The notes: generated by a model from the sequence alone, not told the origin. A stretch of DNA of 64,000 nucleotides from Actinoplanes oblitus (GCF_030252345.1 NZ_CP126980.1:7145501-7209500), one strand, 5' to 3'; numbered from the stretch's first letter, positions 8,001 to 17,800 are shown. Program-made: numbers and translations.

Positions 8001-10371
8001 CCGGCACCCGGGCCGGTGCCGGGCGCAGCGGGGCCAGGCGCGTTCCGAGCCGGGTCGCGGCACCGGCCACCGCCGGGCCGTGCGAGGCGAACGCCACTCC
8101 CGGCACCACCCGGGCGAAGACGCCGCGCTCGGCTGCCTCCGCCACCACCCGGTCGATCGCCGCGGCGGCGCCGGCGAGCACGCTGGTCGTCGGGGCGTTC
8201 TCGGCGGCCAGCCACAGTTCGCCGGGCACCAGCAGGTCGGCGCATTCGGCGGCGGACAGCTCGACGACGGCCATGGCGCCGGCCACCGCCGGCGGTTCCT
8301 CGTCGATCGCCCGGCCGCGCGCCACGGCCACCCGCAGGGCCTCGGCCCGGGTCAGCACCCCGGCCGCGTAGGCGGCGGCGACCTCGCCGAGGCTGTGCCC
8401 GATCACCCCGGACGGCTGGACCCCGAGGCCGGTGAACGCGTCGATCAGGGCGATCTGCCACGCGGTGAACTCCGCCTGGCGGGCCGCCTCACCGCCCTCG
8501 TCGCCCAGGACTCCGCGCAGCTCGGCCTGGGTGGCGGCGAGCGCGCCGGCCAGGCCGGGCAGCAGCGGGACGAGTTCGCCGGCCCGGTCTCGCCACGAGC
8601 CGCCCTGTCCGGGCAGCACGAACACCACCCCGCCGGAGGGTTCGGCCGGCATCCGCGGCAGACGTGCGTCCGGCTGGTCGATCAGCACCGCGCGGCGGTC
8701 CGGCAGGTGCGCGCGCCGCTGCTGGGCGGTGTAGAGCAGGTCGCCGGCCGCGGCCGGATCGAGCTCCGCCAGCAGCCGGGCCCGGTGGATCGGCAGCAGC
8801 TCGGGCGCGCGGGCCGAGACCGGCAGCACCCGGGGCCGGCGCGGGCTCGCGGCGGCCGTCGACCGGGGGACGACCGGCGGCCGTTCCAGCACGGCGTGCG
8901 CGATGGTGCCGCCGAAGCCGAACGAGCTCACGCCGATCAGCCGGGGTTGCCCGGGCGTCTCGGTGGCGGCGAGCAGCAGGCCCGGCTCCGGACGGGGCCG
9001 CTCCAGGTGCACGGTGGGCGGTACCGCGCCGTGCCGGAAGATCAGCGCTGCCTTGATCACCCCGGCGATCCCGGCGGCGGCCTCGGCGTGCCCGATGTTC
9101 GACTTGACCGAGCCGACCAGGCACGGCGCGGTACGCCCGGGCGCCCGGCCGAGCACCGCACCGAGACCGGCCGCCTCCACCGCGTCGCCCACCTGGGTGC
9201 CGGTGCCGTGCGCCTCGACGTACTCGATCGCGGCCGGGTCCACCCGGGCCGACCGGCAGGCGGCGCGCAGCAGCCGTTCCTGGGCCTCCCGGCTCGGTGC
9301 CAGCAGCCCGTTGGAGCGGCCGTCGTTGACCACCGCGCTCCCCCGCAGCACCGCGTAGATCTGATCGCGATCGGCCAGCGCGGCGGCCAGCGGCTTCAGC
9401 ACCACCACCCCGCAGCCCTCGCTGCGCACGTACCCGTCGGCGCCCTGGTCGAACGGGCGGCAGCGGCCGCCGCGGGAGCGCACCCCGGCCGCCTCGAACG
9501 CCTCGGACACCGCCGGGGACAGGATCAGGTTGACCCCGCCGGCCAGCGCCAGCGAGGTCTCGCCGGCGGCCAGGCTGCGCGCCGCCAGGTGCAGGGCCAC
9601 CAGCGACGAGGAGCAGGCGGTGTCCACCGCCAGGCTGGGCCCGCGCAGGTCCAGGCAGTAGGAGATGCGGTTGGCGGCGATGCTGAACGCGTTGGCGGTC
9701 GGGGTGAGCGCGGTGACGCCCTCGCCGGTGGCCCACTCGGCGGCCGCGTACTCGGCGTGCGCGATGCCGACGAAGACACCGGTGTCGCTGCCGGCCGTGT
9801 CGGCCCGGCGCAGCCCGGCGTCCTCCAGCGCCTCGGCGGCCACCTCGAGCAGGATCCGCTGCTGCGGGTCCATCTCCCGGGCCTCGGCCGCCGTGATGCC
9901 GAAGTACTCATGGTCGAAGGCGGCCACGTCCTGGAGGTAGCCGCCGGGCAGGTCACCGCCCGCCGTGTCGCCCCGCCCGGCCGGCGGGCGGTCGGTGACC
10001 GCGTCGCCCCCGCTCCGCAGCAGGTTCCAGAACTCGCCGAGTCCGGCGGCGCCGGGGAAGCGGCCCGCCATGCCGACGATGGCCACGTCACCGGCGGCGC
10101 CGGCGGCACCGGGCGACGCGGCCGGGGCGGCGTGCGGGCCACCCGCGAGGTGATCGGCCAGCTGCCGGACGGTGGGGTGCTCGTAGGGCGCGCTGATCGG
10201 CACCGGGCGGCCCAGCCAGCCGGCCAGGCGCTCGGTCAGCTCGGCGGTGGCGGCCGAGTCCAGCCCGTAGAGCTCGAACGGCTCGTCCTCGTCGATCGCG
10301 GCGGCCGGCAGGTGCGCCGCCTCGGCGACCCACTCCACCAGCCTGTCGCGGATCTCGTCGGCGGCGGTCAC
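5017..10371 (-). CDS. Type I polyketide synthase: ACP-KS-AT-DH-KR-ACP
   Basis: A 1784-residue modular PKS starting at a GTG that overlaps the acyl-AMP ligase stop (GTGA). Domains by motif: an N-terminal ACP (Ser in GLDS near residue 40); KS with Cys in VDTACSSS near 250, EAHGTGT near 388 and SNIGHAE near 425; AT with GHSLGE near 658 and the specificity loop FASH near 762; DH with the full HxxxGxxxxP motif near 951; KR with the Rossmann glycines (TGGLGGLG near 1395) and the Ser/Tyr/Asn region near 1525-1540; and a C-terminal ACP (GGDS near 1698). There is no ER, TE or methyltransferase. The N-terminal ACP next to an acyl-AMP ligase gene argues that a fatty acid is loaded there and extended once or more, to a beta-hydroxy or 2-enoyl chain. 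FASH matches neither the usual malonyl (HAFH) nor methylmalonyl (YASH) signature, so I leave AT specificity open. Confidence 0.95.
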   Translation of the reverse strand: MTAADEIRDRLVEWVAEAAHLPAAAIDEDEPFELYGLDSAATAELTERLAGWLGRPVPISAPYEHPTVRQLADHLAGGPHAAPAASPGAAGAAGDVAIVGMAGRFPGAAGLGEFWNLLRSGGDAVTDRPPAGRGDTAGGDLPGGYLQDVAAFDHEYFGITAAEAREMDPQQRILLEVAAEALEDAGLRRADTAGSDTGVFVGIAHAEYAAAEWATGEGVTALTPTANAFSIAANRISYCLDLRGPSLAVDTACSSSLVALHLAARSLAAGETSLALAGGVNLILSPAVSEAFEAAGVRSRGGRCRPFDQGADGYVRSEGCGVVVLKPLAAALADRDQIYAVLRGSAVVNDGRSNGLLAPSREAQERLLRAACRSARVDPAAIEYVEAHGTGTQVGDAVEAAGLGAVLGRAPGRTAPCLVGSVKSNIGHAEAAAGIAGVIKAALIFRHGAVPPTVHLERPRPEPGLLLAATETPGQPRLIGVSSFGFGGTIAHAVLERPPVVPRSTAAASPRRPRVLPVSARAPELLPIHRARLLAELDPAAAGDLLYTAQQRRAHLPDRRAVLIDQPDARLPRMPAEPSGGVVFVLPGQGGSWRDRAGELVPLLPGLAGALAATQAELRGVLGDEGGEAARQAEFTAWQIALIDAFTGLGVQPSGVIGHSLGEVAAAYAAGVLTRAEALRVAVARGRAIDEEPPAVAGAMAVVELSAAECADLLVPGELWLAAENAPTTSVLAGAAAAIDRVVAEAAERGVFARVVPGVAFASHGPAVAGAATRLGTRLAPLRPAPARVPVFSSVTGTAIDGPRLDAGYWAANLARPVLFRRAVTAAGQAGHRVFLELSPAATLATGIGAALTAAGVRDGAVLALTRETDPAEGLDRVLAGLYEAGADLAWERFDDGAGRCAHLPARPWLWRHHWKAAAARDLSWRGVDLAAMPGVVVREARLPDDDPAVTGHVVGGRVMMPATGWLTLAGQALDVPDGDWIALAEVEFTRAYRPDPARPATVQFTRIELGPGDERFSLHLRDTGWQEHVTGRLGSAAENAVASTRWTPPETLIARCPGHLPGADLYRALGRLSLDYGPGLRHVAELWTGPGEAVARLTGYRATTGPLDAALHAVAAATGLLSEAGGGVPAVPRGFERVRIRAGAAAETAWSHVVIRPDGDAERIADVRVVDAGGALLAELLGLRLSPLVADRPAVPAAIGGTYEVRRHPAGPHAAGPARRLAAALWVGRPDGDAVTDRLRSAGISVRVSAPAVEDVRAALESSAPAAVIWDLTGPAGSPEAPVLSVLDALREVAARPGVSELVVLTSGVDDARRPDLAAVPGLLRCAGFELPQLRVSWVDLPAGDGVPAAFADALATGALRPELVLRDRWYAPRLAPVTVPGGRPRLDGGAYLITGGLGGLGLAVAERFAERGARRLVLLGRGAPDGPARQRIDRMAGSGCEVVVRRADVTVAEEVRRAADRARAGGVPLRGVVHAAGVLRDRALLALTPDDVTEVMAPKTVGARHLHEATLDDPLEFFVLFSSAAALLGSPGQGNYAAANAYLDGFARWRRAGGRVATAVGWGPWGEIGMVAGAAAEEQPAARLVRTLDPATGLDALEAVIAAGLTGVAVLPYDVGALVHLAPAGADPEFFGELAGPGVALLRPTGPAAASSRPGATHRYVAPEGPVATRIAGILQRALGIDRIGADDSLYERGGDSVLAGQVLTRINREYDVRLDTAAAFADFTVRHLARLVDGALVAKVAGLSDEEAQLLLDVVAVTSTGRPAGSSSGPPAGSSIEEAGR

Positions 10372-12095
10372 GGTGTCCTCCTCCAGTCCAGGACCGGGCG
10401 CCACGCGCCGCTGTCGACAGCGGTCCGGCAGCTGCTCCGGCGGATCTTGCCGCTGGTGGTCTTCGGGATGGTGTGCGGCGGCACCAGGCACACCCGGTGC
10501 ACCGGCACCTCGTGGTGCCGGTGCACCAGGAGGCGGATCTCCCGGGTGATCTCGGCGGCCCGCTCGAACGCGGCCGGCCGCACCTCCGCCACGATGCCGA
10601 CCGCCTCGCTGTCCCCGTCCGGGCTGCCGTACGCCGCGACGCAGCCGGCCCGCACCCCGTCGTGCGCGTTCTCCGCGGTCAGCTCGATGTCCTGCGGATA
10701 CACGTTGCGCCCGTGATGGATGATCAGATCCTTGGTCCGGCCGCACAGGTAGAGCTCCCCGTCGTGCAGGAAACCCAGGTCTCCGGTACGCAGGAACGCC
10801 GTCTCCCACCCGGGAACCCGTCGCTGGAACGCCCGCGCGGTGTCCTCCGGCCGATTGCGGTAACCGCCGGTCACGCTCGGCCCGGCGACGTGCACCTCAC
10901 CCACCCGGCCGGCCGGCACCTCCCGGCCGTCGTCGCCGACGATCACCACCCGGTGCCGCTCGTCGGGCCGTCCCGAGGAGGCCAGCGGCACCCCGCCGGC
11001 GTCCGGCCGGGCCAGGCCGTCGCCGAGCGCGGCGCCGTCGAACCGGCCCACCGCGCCCGGCCCGCCGCTCACGATGAGCGTCGCCTCGGCCAGGCCGTAG
11101 CAGGGCCGGAACGCCTCGCGCCGGAAGCCGCGCGACGCGAACCGCCGGGTGAAGCGGTCCATCGTCGCGGCCCGCACCGGCTCGGCGCCGTTGTAGGCGA
11201 CCGCCAGCGTGGACAGGTCGACACCGGCCAGCGCCTCCTCGGGGACGCGCCGGGCGCAGAGCTCGTAGCCGAAGTTCGGCGAGCCGGTGCACTCGACACC
11301 GTGGCGGGTGATCAGGTCGAGCCAGCGCGCCGGGCTCTGCACGAAGCCGGCCGGCGTGATCAGGTGACACGGCCGGCGCCCGACGAAGCCGTTGAGCACC
11401 AGGCCGATCAGGCCCATGTCGTGGAAGAGCGGCAGCCAGCCGCCGAGCACCGCGCCCGAGCCCAGGCCGAGCAGCCGGCGCATCGCGGCGAGGTTGGCCA
11501 TGATGTTGGCGTGGCTGACCACCACGCCCTTCGGGTCGGCCGTGGAGCCGGACGTGTACTGCAGGAACGCGGTGGCCTCGGCGGGCACCCGCCGGACGGC
11601 GGCCGGGTCGTGCCGGGCGGTGCCCCGGCCGTCCAGGCCGAGCCACGGCGCCGGGTCCAGGTCCGGCGCCGCCGCCACGATCTCCGCGCGGCGGGCGGCG
11701 AGGGCGGGTGTGGTCAGCACGCCCGCCGGCCGGCAGTCCCGGGCGACGGCCCGCAACCGGCCGAAGGACGCCTGCGGCCGGACCGGGTCCGGCGGCACGA
11801 TCGGCACGGCGACGCCGCCGCCGAGCATCACGCCGAAGAACCCGCAGATGAAGTCCAGCCCGGCCGGCAGCATGAGCAGCACCGGCGCGCCCGGGGCGCC
11901 CAGGTCACGGACCCGCTCGGCGACCGCCGCGGCCCGGCCGAGCAGGTCGCCGTAGGTCAGCGACTGCTCGCCGGCCGGCGCGCCCGACGGATCCCAGCTG
12001 TCGCAGAAGGTGAAGGCCAGGTCGTCCGGCCCGGCCATGGCCCAGTCGGCCAGCATGCCGACCAGGTCGGCGGCCGGTTCCGGGCGGCCGGTCAC
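10368..12095 (-). CDS. Fatty acyl-AMP ligase (FAAL)
   Basis: A 575-residue acyl-adenylating enzyme. The adenylate-forming core motif is present (YTSGSTADPKG near residue 175), as is YGLAEATL near residue 325, the form of motif A5 typical of FAALs, and the KIRR stretch at the C-terminus holding the catalytic Lys. FAALs make acyl-AMP from a free fatty acid and pass it to an ACP rather than to CoA. Here the acceptor is very probably the N-terminal ACP of the PKS encoded immediately downstream with a 4-bp overlap. The GTG start overlaps the stop of the luciferase-like monooxygenase gene (GTGA). This makes the cluster product a likely lipopeptide. Fatty acid chain length cannot be told. Confidence 0.93.
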   Translation of the reverse strand: MTGRPEPAADLVGMLADWAMAGPDDLAFTFCDSWDPSGAPAGEQSLTYGDLLGRAAAVAERVRDLGAPGAPVLLMLPAGLDFICGFFGVMLGGGVAVPIVPPDPVRPQASFGRLRAVARDCRPAGVLTTPALAARRAEIVAAAPDLDPAPWLGLDGRGTARHDPAAVRRVPAEATAFLQYTSGSTADPKGVVVSHANIMANLAAMRRLLGLGSGAVLGGWLPLFHDMGLIGLVLNGFVGRRPCHLITPAGFVQSPARWLDLITRHGVECTGSPNFGYELCARRVPEEALAGVDLSTLAVAYNGAEPVRAATMDRFTRRFASRGFRREAFRPCYGLAEATLIVSGGPGAVGRFDGAALGDGLARPDAGGVPLASSGRPDERHRVVIVGDDGREVPAGRVGEVHVAGPSVTGGYRNRPEDTARAFQRRVPGWETAFLRTGDLGFLHDGELYLCGRTKDLIIHHGRNVYPQDIELTAENAHDGVRAGCVAAYGSPDGDSEAVGIVAEVRPAAFERAAEITREIRLLVHRHHEVPVHRVCLVPPHTIPKTTSGKIRRSSCRTAVDSGAWRPVLDWRRTP

Positions 12096-13378
12096 CGGTC
12101 ACCGTCGCCGGTGGCGCGCCGGCCGGCGTGCAGCCGCCACAGCGCGGCGGCGTTGACCGAGCGGTCCGGGCCGACCACCTCGGCGGTGTTGCTCGCCCGC
12201 TGCCACATCGACGGGTACGCCTCCACCTCGGGCACCACCGCGGGCGCCGGCGCGTCGATCCGCTCCCGGGCCCGGGCCACCGCGTCCGCCAGCCGCTTCG
12301 CCTTCGCCTCCTCGGCGGCGGCGGCCCGCTCCCGGAACGCCGGGAGCACCTCGGCACCGAACAGCTCCAGCGAGTCGATCACGTCGGGGTGCCGGTACCG
12401 GCCGCCCTGCTGGAGCAGGATGACCTGGTCGACGCCGGAGTCCTCGAACTCGGCGAAGACCTCGGTCACCTCCTCGACGCTGCCGATGCCGCCCATCCCG
12501 GCCATCGGCTGGCGCGGCGACCCGGCGAACTCGTCCCACAGTTCGGTGGTGCCCGGACGGTGCGTGCCGGTACGGAAGTAGTGCGACAACCCGTACGCGA
12601 AGAACTGTTGTCCCTCGGTGGCGAGCGCGCGCGCCCTCTCGCCATCGCGACCGCAGCTGAAGCCGCACAGCATCGCGACGTTCGGGTTGACGTCCAGCCC
12701 GATCGGGACGCACTCGCGGTCGAAGATCTCGTAGTACTCCTCGACCCAGTAGCGCGCCTCGCGGTGGTCCATGAAGGCGAAGGTCAGCGCGCCGACGCCG
12801 AGCCGCGCGGCCAGCCGCAACGCCTCCCGGTTGGAGCAGGCCATCCAGAGCGGCGGATGCGGGCGCTGCACCGGCTTGGGCACGATGTTGCGGACCGGCA
12901 TGCTGAAGTACCGGCCCTGGTGGCCGGGGTACGGCGTGCAGGCCATCATCCGGGCCGTCTCGCGGGTCGCCTCCGCCCACATGGCCCGTTTCTCCGCGTA
13001 CTCCAGCCCGAATCCCTCCAGCTCCACCCGGGAGCTGGACTCGCCGGTCCCCCACTCGACGCGGCCGTTGCTGACCAGGTCGAGCGCGGCGATCTTCTCG
13101 GCCACGCGGGCCGGGTGGTTGTAGCCCGGCGGCATCAGCGCGATCCCGTGGCCGAGCCGGATCCGGCTGGTCCGCTGGCTGCACGCGGCGAGGAAGACCT
13201 CCGGGGCCGAGGAGTGGCTGTACTCCTCGAGGAAGTGGTGCTCCTGTGCCCACAGGTAGTCGACGCCGATCCGGTCGGCGCACTCGGCCTGTTCCAGCGC
13301 CTCGTGGAACAGGTCCCGCTCGGCGTTCTCGGTCCAGGGTTTCGGCAGTTGCAGTTCGAAGAAGACGCCGAAGCGCAT
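12092..13378 (-). CDS. Luciferase-like flavin-dependent monooxygenase
   Basis: A 428-residue member of the bacterial luciferase-like (LLM) superfamily. It has a TIM-barrel core starting MRFGVFFE, an active-site AQEHHF segment near residue 45, and conserved stretches around LGHGIALMPPGYNHP and VEWGTGES. Family members use reduced FMN and O2 to oxidise amines, carbon atoms or acyl chains, and many sit in PKS/NRPS clusters. The last 70 residues or so, beyond the barrel, are an Ala/Arg-rich extension. It overlaps its neighbours by ATGA on the upstream side and GTGA on the downstream side, so it is tightly coupled to the free C domain and the FAAL. Oxidation of the lipid chain is likely from context, but oxidation of an amino acid is possible. 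Confidence 0.9.
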   Translation of the reverse strand: MRFGVFFELQLPKPWTENAERDLFHEALEQAECADRIGVDYLWAQEHHFLEEYSHSSAPEVFLAACSQRTSRIRLGHGIALMPPGYNHPARVAEKIAALDLVSNGRVEWGTGESSSRVELEGFGLEYAEKRAMWAEATRETARMMACTPYPGHQGRYFSMPVRNIVPKPVQRPHPPLWMACSNREALRLAARLGVGALTFAFMDHREARYWVEEYYEIFDRECVPIGLDVNPNVAMLCGFSCGRDGERARALATEGQQFFAYGLSHYFRTGTHRPGTTELWDEFAGSPRQPMAGMGGIGSVEEVTEVFAEFEDSGVDQVILLQQGGRYRHPDVIDSLELFGAEVLPAFRERAAAAEEAKAKRLADAVARARERIDAPAPAVVPEVEAYPSMWQRASNTAEVVGPDRSVNAAALWRLHAGRRATGDGDR

Positions 13379-14748
13379 CAGTCACCTCCGGGGTGCGGGT
13401 GAGCGGCCATCAGGTCGGCGACGAGCGTGTCCGGCCGCGCGACACCGGCCGCCAGCAGCGCCTGGAAACGGCCGGCGATCCGGGCCGCCCAGGTCTCGTC
13501 GAGAAGATCGGTGTTGTGCTCCAGGGAGCAGCGGAAGCCGCCGGAGCGGTCCTCCACGTAGAGCGTGAGGTCGACCTTGGCGGTGCCGGTGTCGAGCTGC
13601 TCCACCTCGGCGGTCAGGCCGGGCAGGGCGAACGGCGGCAGCGGCGAGTTCTGGTAGACGAGCATCGCCGAGTACAGCGGGTTCCGGCTCGGGTCGCGCG
13701 GCGGGTTGACCCGTCGCACCACCAGCTCGAACGGCGCCTCGGCCCGGCTCAGGGCGGCCTGGCAGGTGCGGTGCGCCCGGTGCAGCAGGGTGCGGAACGT
13801 GTCGCCCTCCTCGATGGCGACCCGCAGGCAGACGGTGTTGATGAAGACCCCGATCAGCGACTCCAGCTCCGGGCGGACCCGGTTGGCCACCGGGCTGCCG
13901 ATGGTCATCCGCCGCCGGCCGGTGAGGCTGCCGAGGGTCGCGGCGAAAGCCGCGGTGAGAATGCTGAAACCGGGGGTGCGTTCCCGCTGGGCCAGCTCGC
14001 CGAGCCGCCGGACGACCGGCGGATCGACGGCGAACCGGTGGATCCGCCCGCGGAAGGTGAGCCGGGCCGGCCGGGGACGGCCGGTCGGGAAGTCCAGCGG
14101 TGGCGGCTCGCCGGCCAGTTCCCGGGTCCAGTGCCGCAGGTCCGCCTCGAAGTCGCCGGCGGCCGCCCGGTCCCGTTGCCAGCGGGCGAAGTCGGTGTAC
14201 CGCACCGGCAGGTCCGGCAGCTCGGCAGCCGTTCCGTAGTACGCGGACAGCTCCGCGACCAGGACGCCGAGCGACCAGCCGTCGAAGGCGATGTGGTGGC
14301 AGACGATCAGCAGGACGTGCCGGTCGGCTGCCCGGCGCAGCAGGCGCAGGCGCAGCGGCCCGTGGGACAGGTCGATCGGCTCCCGGGCCAGGGTGCCCAC
14401 CTCGGCCTCGGCCCCGGCCTCGATGAGCTCCGGACCGGCGAACAGCTCGGGGGCGGGGCGGTACCGGGTACGCAGCGGCTCGTGCCGGGCCACGATCCGG
14501 GCCAGCGCGGCCCGCAGCGCGGCGACGTCCAGCGGCCCGGTCAGGGTGATCGCGGCGGCCAGGTTCTGCACCGCGGTGCCCGGCCACAGCTGCTCGGAGA
14601 ACCAGATGCGTTCCTGGGCGCTGCTGAGCACGGGCGCCGCCGACGCGCTGTGCGGGATGGTGCTGGTCGAGGTGGTGGCTCCGCCGCCGGCTCGCAACCG
14701 TTGCAGGAGAGCGAGCTGGCGGGCGGAGAGTTCCACTGGCATGCTCAC
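13378..14748 (-). CDS. Stand-alone NRPS condensation domain
   Basis: A 456-residue protein that is a single C domain: VLSSAQERIWF near residue 40, the catalytic HHIAFDG near residue 162, and later core motifs (IGVFINT near 298, RNPLYSAML near 355). No A, PCP or TE is attached. The giant NRPS upstream begins directly with an A domain, so it lacks a C domain to acylate its first residue. This free protein, encoded with the FAAL and PKS, is the obvious candidate for lipoinitiation. Start is a GTG at 14748; ATG follows two codons later. The stop overlaps the next gene's ATG (ATGA). A perfect 18-bp palindrome overlaps the start codon. A role elsewhere in the pathway cannot be excluded. Confidence 0.92.
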   Translation of the reverse strand: MSMPVELSARQLALLQRLRAGGGATTSTSTIPHSASAAPVLSSAQERIWFSEQLWPGTAVQNLAAAITLTGPLDVAALRAALARIVARHEPLRTRYRPAPELFAGPELIEAGAEAEVGTLAREPIDLSHGPLRLRLLRRAADRHVLLIVCHHIAFDGWSLGVLVAELSAYYGTAAELPDLPVRYTDFARWQRDRAAAGDFEADLRHWTRELAGEPPPLDFPTGRPRPARLTFRGRIHRFAVDPPVVRRLGELAQRERTPGFSILTAAFAATLGSLTGRRRMTIGSPVANRVRPELESLIGVFINTVCLRVAIEEGDTFRTLLHRAHRTCQAALSRAEAPFELVVRRVNPPRDPSRNPLYSAMLVYQNSPLPPFALPGLTAEVEQLDTGTAKVDLTLYVEDRSGGFRCSLEHNTDLLDETWAARIAGRFQALLAAGVARPDTLVADLMAAHPHPGGD

Positions 14749-14765
14749 GTGATCAGATGATCACG
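14748..14765. promoter_or_regulatory. Perfect palindrome at the start of the free C-domain gene
   Basis: CGTGATCA-GA-TGATCACG, with 8-bp arms and a 2-bp centre, all matching. It covers the start codon of the free C-domain gene and most of its leader, in the 68-bp gap after the giant NRPS gene. It could be an operator or an mRNA hairpin hiding the start codon. It is the longest perfect dyad I noticed in the intergenic DNA. Confidence 0.55.
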
Positions 14766-14816
14766 CACCGTTCCAGGGTGTCGAGAGTCCATTGCATTAC
14801 GCGGGGACCCCGATGC

Positions 14817-17800
14817 CTAGTGATCGACATCGATGTCGAGCGAACGCACCACAGCCGGCCGCCGCCCCGGCCGCCGCCGCGGACCGGCCGGCGCCGGCTC
14901 GCCGCCGGCCACCTCGGCCAGCAGCCGCGCCAGCCGGTCGGTGATCGCCCGGGCGGTGTCCTCGTCGAACAGCTCGGTGCGGAACGAGAGAACCCCGTCG
15001 AGGCGGCCGTCCGCCTGCTGCCGGAAGATGAACAGCAGATCGAACTTCGCCCCGGCCACACCCGGCGACGGCATCATCTCGGCCCGCAGCCCGGGCAGCG
15101 CCAGCTCGCCCTCGGTGTGCTGGTTCAGCACCAGCTGCACCTGGAAGAGCGGGTGCCGGCTGCGCGAACGCGGCGGGTTGAGATGCGCGACCACCTCGTC
15201 GAACGGCACGTCCTGGTGGGCGAACGCGGCCAGATCGGCCTGCCGGACCCGGCTCAGCAGCTCGGGGAACGCCGGATCGCCGGACAGGTCGGTCCGCAGC
15301 ACCACCGTGTTGACGAAGAAGCCGACCAGATCGTCGAGCGCCTCGTCGGTCCGCCCGGCCACCGACGTGCCGATCGGGATGTCGGTGCCCGCCCCGAGCC
15401 GGTGCAGCAGCAGCCCCAGGGCGGCGTGCAGCACCGTGAACAGGGTGACGCCGTGCTCGCGGGCGAGCCGGCCCAGGTCGGCGTCCACGGTGAACTCGAC
15501 CTGCCCGCCGGCGTTCGTGGGCCGGGCCGGATGCGGCCGGTCGTACGGCAGGGCCAGCTCGGCCGGCGCCCCGGTGAGCCGGTCCTGCCAGTACGCCAGC
15601 TGCTCGTCCCGGACCGCCGCGAGCACCTCGCGCTGCCAGAGTGTGTAGTCGGCGTACTGGACCGGCAGCGGCGTCCACCGCGGCGCCGCACCCTCCCGCC
15701 GGGCCGCGTACGCCTCGGAGAGGTCCCGCAGCAGCGGCCCGACCGACCAGCCGTCACCGGCGATGTGATGGAACACCACGGCGAACACGTGCTCGTCCGG
15801 CGCGATCATGGCCAGGCAGGCGCGGACCGGGACGGCGGCCAGGTCGAACACGTGCCCGGCGACAGCGGCCAGGTCGGCGGCCGGCACCCGCTCGATCTCC
15901 ACCAGCGCCTCGGCGGGCGGCCGGATCCGCTGCCACAGCGCGCCGCCGGCCTGCTCGTACGAGGTGCGCAACACCTCGTGCCGCGCCAGCACGTCGTGCA
16001 GCGCCGCGTCCAGCGCCCCGGTGTCCAGTTCCCCGGTCAGCCGCAGGAAGAACGGCACGTTGTACGACGCCCCGCCGCCCTCCAGCTGGTGCAGGTACCA
16101 GAGCCGCTGCTGCGCGTACGAGGCCGGCACCCGGTCGCCGGTGTCCGCCCGCCGGGTGAGCCGCGGCCGGACGTCCTCGGACAGCGCGGTGGCGAGATCG
16201 GCCACCGTGGGCGTGCTGAACAGCGCCCGCAGCGGCAGGTCCACGCCGAGCACCGAGCGGACCCGGTTGACCAGGCGGGTGGCCAGCAGCGAGTGCCCGC
16301 CGAGGTCGAAGAAGCTGTCGTCGATGGAGACCGACTCCCGGCCCAGCATCTCGGCGAACAGCTCACAGAGCACCTCTTCGCGGGCGTTCCGCGGCGCGCG
16401 CCCGCCCGCCGAGCGGTACTCCGGCGCCGGCAGGGCCGCCTTGTCCAGCTTGCCGTTGCCGGTGAGCGGGATCCGGTCGAGCGTCACCACCGCCGAGGGC
16501 ACCAGGTACTCCGGCAGGCGGGCCGCCATCGCGGCGCGCACCTGGTCCGGGTCGGCCCGGCCACCCTCGTCCGCGATCACGTAGCCGACCAGCCGCTTGT
16601 CCCCCGGCCGGTCCTCACGCACCACGGCGACCGCCTGGCCGACTCCGGGGCACTCCAGCAGGGCCTCCTGCACCTCGCCCAGCTCGATCCGGAAACCGCG
16701 GATCTTCACCTGGTCGTCGGTGCGGCCGAGCGACTCCAGCTGCCCGTCGGCCCGCCAGCGCACCATGTCGCCGGTGCGGTACATCCGGCCCGGCTCGAAC
16801 GGGTTCGCCACGAACCGGGTGGCGGTCAGGCCCGGCTGGTTCTGGTAGCCCCGGGCCAGTTGCCGTCCGGCCAGGTAGAGCTCGCCGGCGACGCCCACCG
16901 GTACCGGGGTGAGCTGCTCGTCGAGCACGTACACCCGGGTGTTCCAGGACGGCCGGCCGATCGACAGCACGCCGGGCGGGGCCGGCTCGCCGGGGCGGAC
17001 GTGGAACTCCATGCAGCCGACGGTGGTCTCGGTCGGGCCGTACTCGTTGATGATCGTGACGTTCGGGTGCCGGCGGCGGAACTCCTCCAGGTCCTCGCCG
17101 ATCAGCGGCTCACCGCCGCAGACCAGTTGCCCCTCGTCCATGGTGGCGCCGGGCAGGCCGCCCAGCACGCTCATGTGGCTCGGGGTCATCTTGAGATAGG
17201 TGAGCGGCCCCTGCGGCACCAGGTCCTGGTCCACGCGGGCCAGTTCCATGCAGCCGCCGGCGGCCAGCACGCCGTACAGGCAGGTGACCGTGAGGTCGAA
17301 GGCCATCGACGAGTGCAGCACCGACCGGCCGCTCAGCCCGGTGTAGGTGTGCCACGCCCAGCTCAGGTAGTTGTTCAGGGCATCGTGGCTGATCGTGACG
17401 CCCTTGGGCCGCCCGGTGGAGCCGGAGGTGTAGATGACGTAGGCGGCGTTGTCCGGGGAGAGGGTCACCTCCGGATTCGAGGCCGGGTATCCGGACACGT
17501 CGGGCAGCTCGGTGAAGGACAGCAGCGGGCCGGAATCGGCGAGCATGACCTGCTTGCGGTCCTCCGGATAGCCCGGATCCACCGGCACGTAGACGCCGCC
17601 CGCCTTCATCGTGGCCAGCGGCGCCACGATCATGTCGATCGAGCGGGGCAGCGCGAAGGCGACCCGGGTCTCCGGCCGGACGCCCTGCTCGATCAGGTGG
17701 TGGGCGAGGCGGTTGGCCCGGGCGTTGAGTTCCGCGTACGTCGCCCGGTCGTCGCCGCACACCACGGCGACGTGCTCCGGCGTGCGCGCCACCTGCGCCT

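Noticed and set aside
5182..10716. 1844-codon plus-strand open frame opposite the PKS
   Set aside because: Antisense shadow of a GC-rich gene; the minus-strand frame has all PKS motifs.
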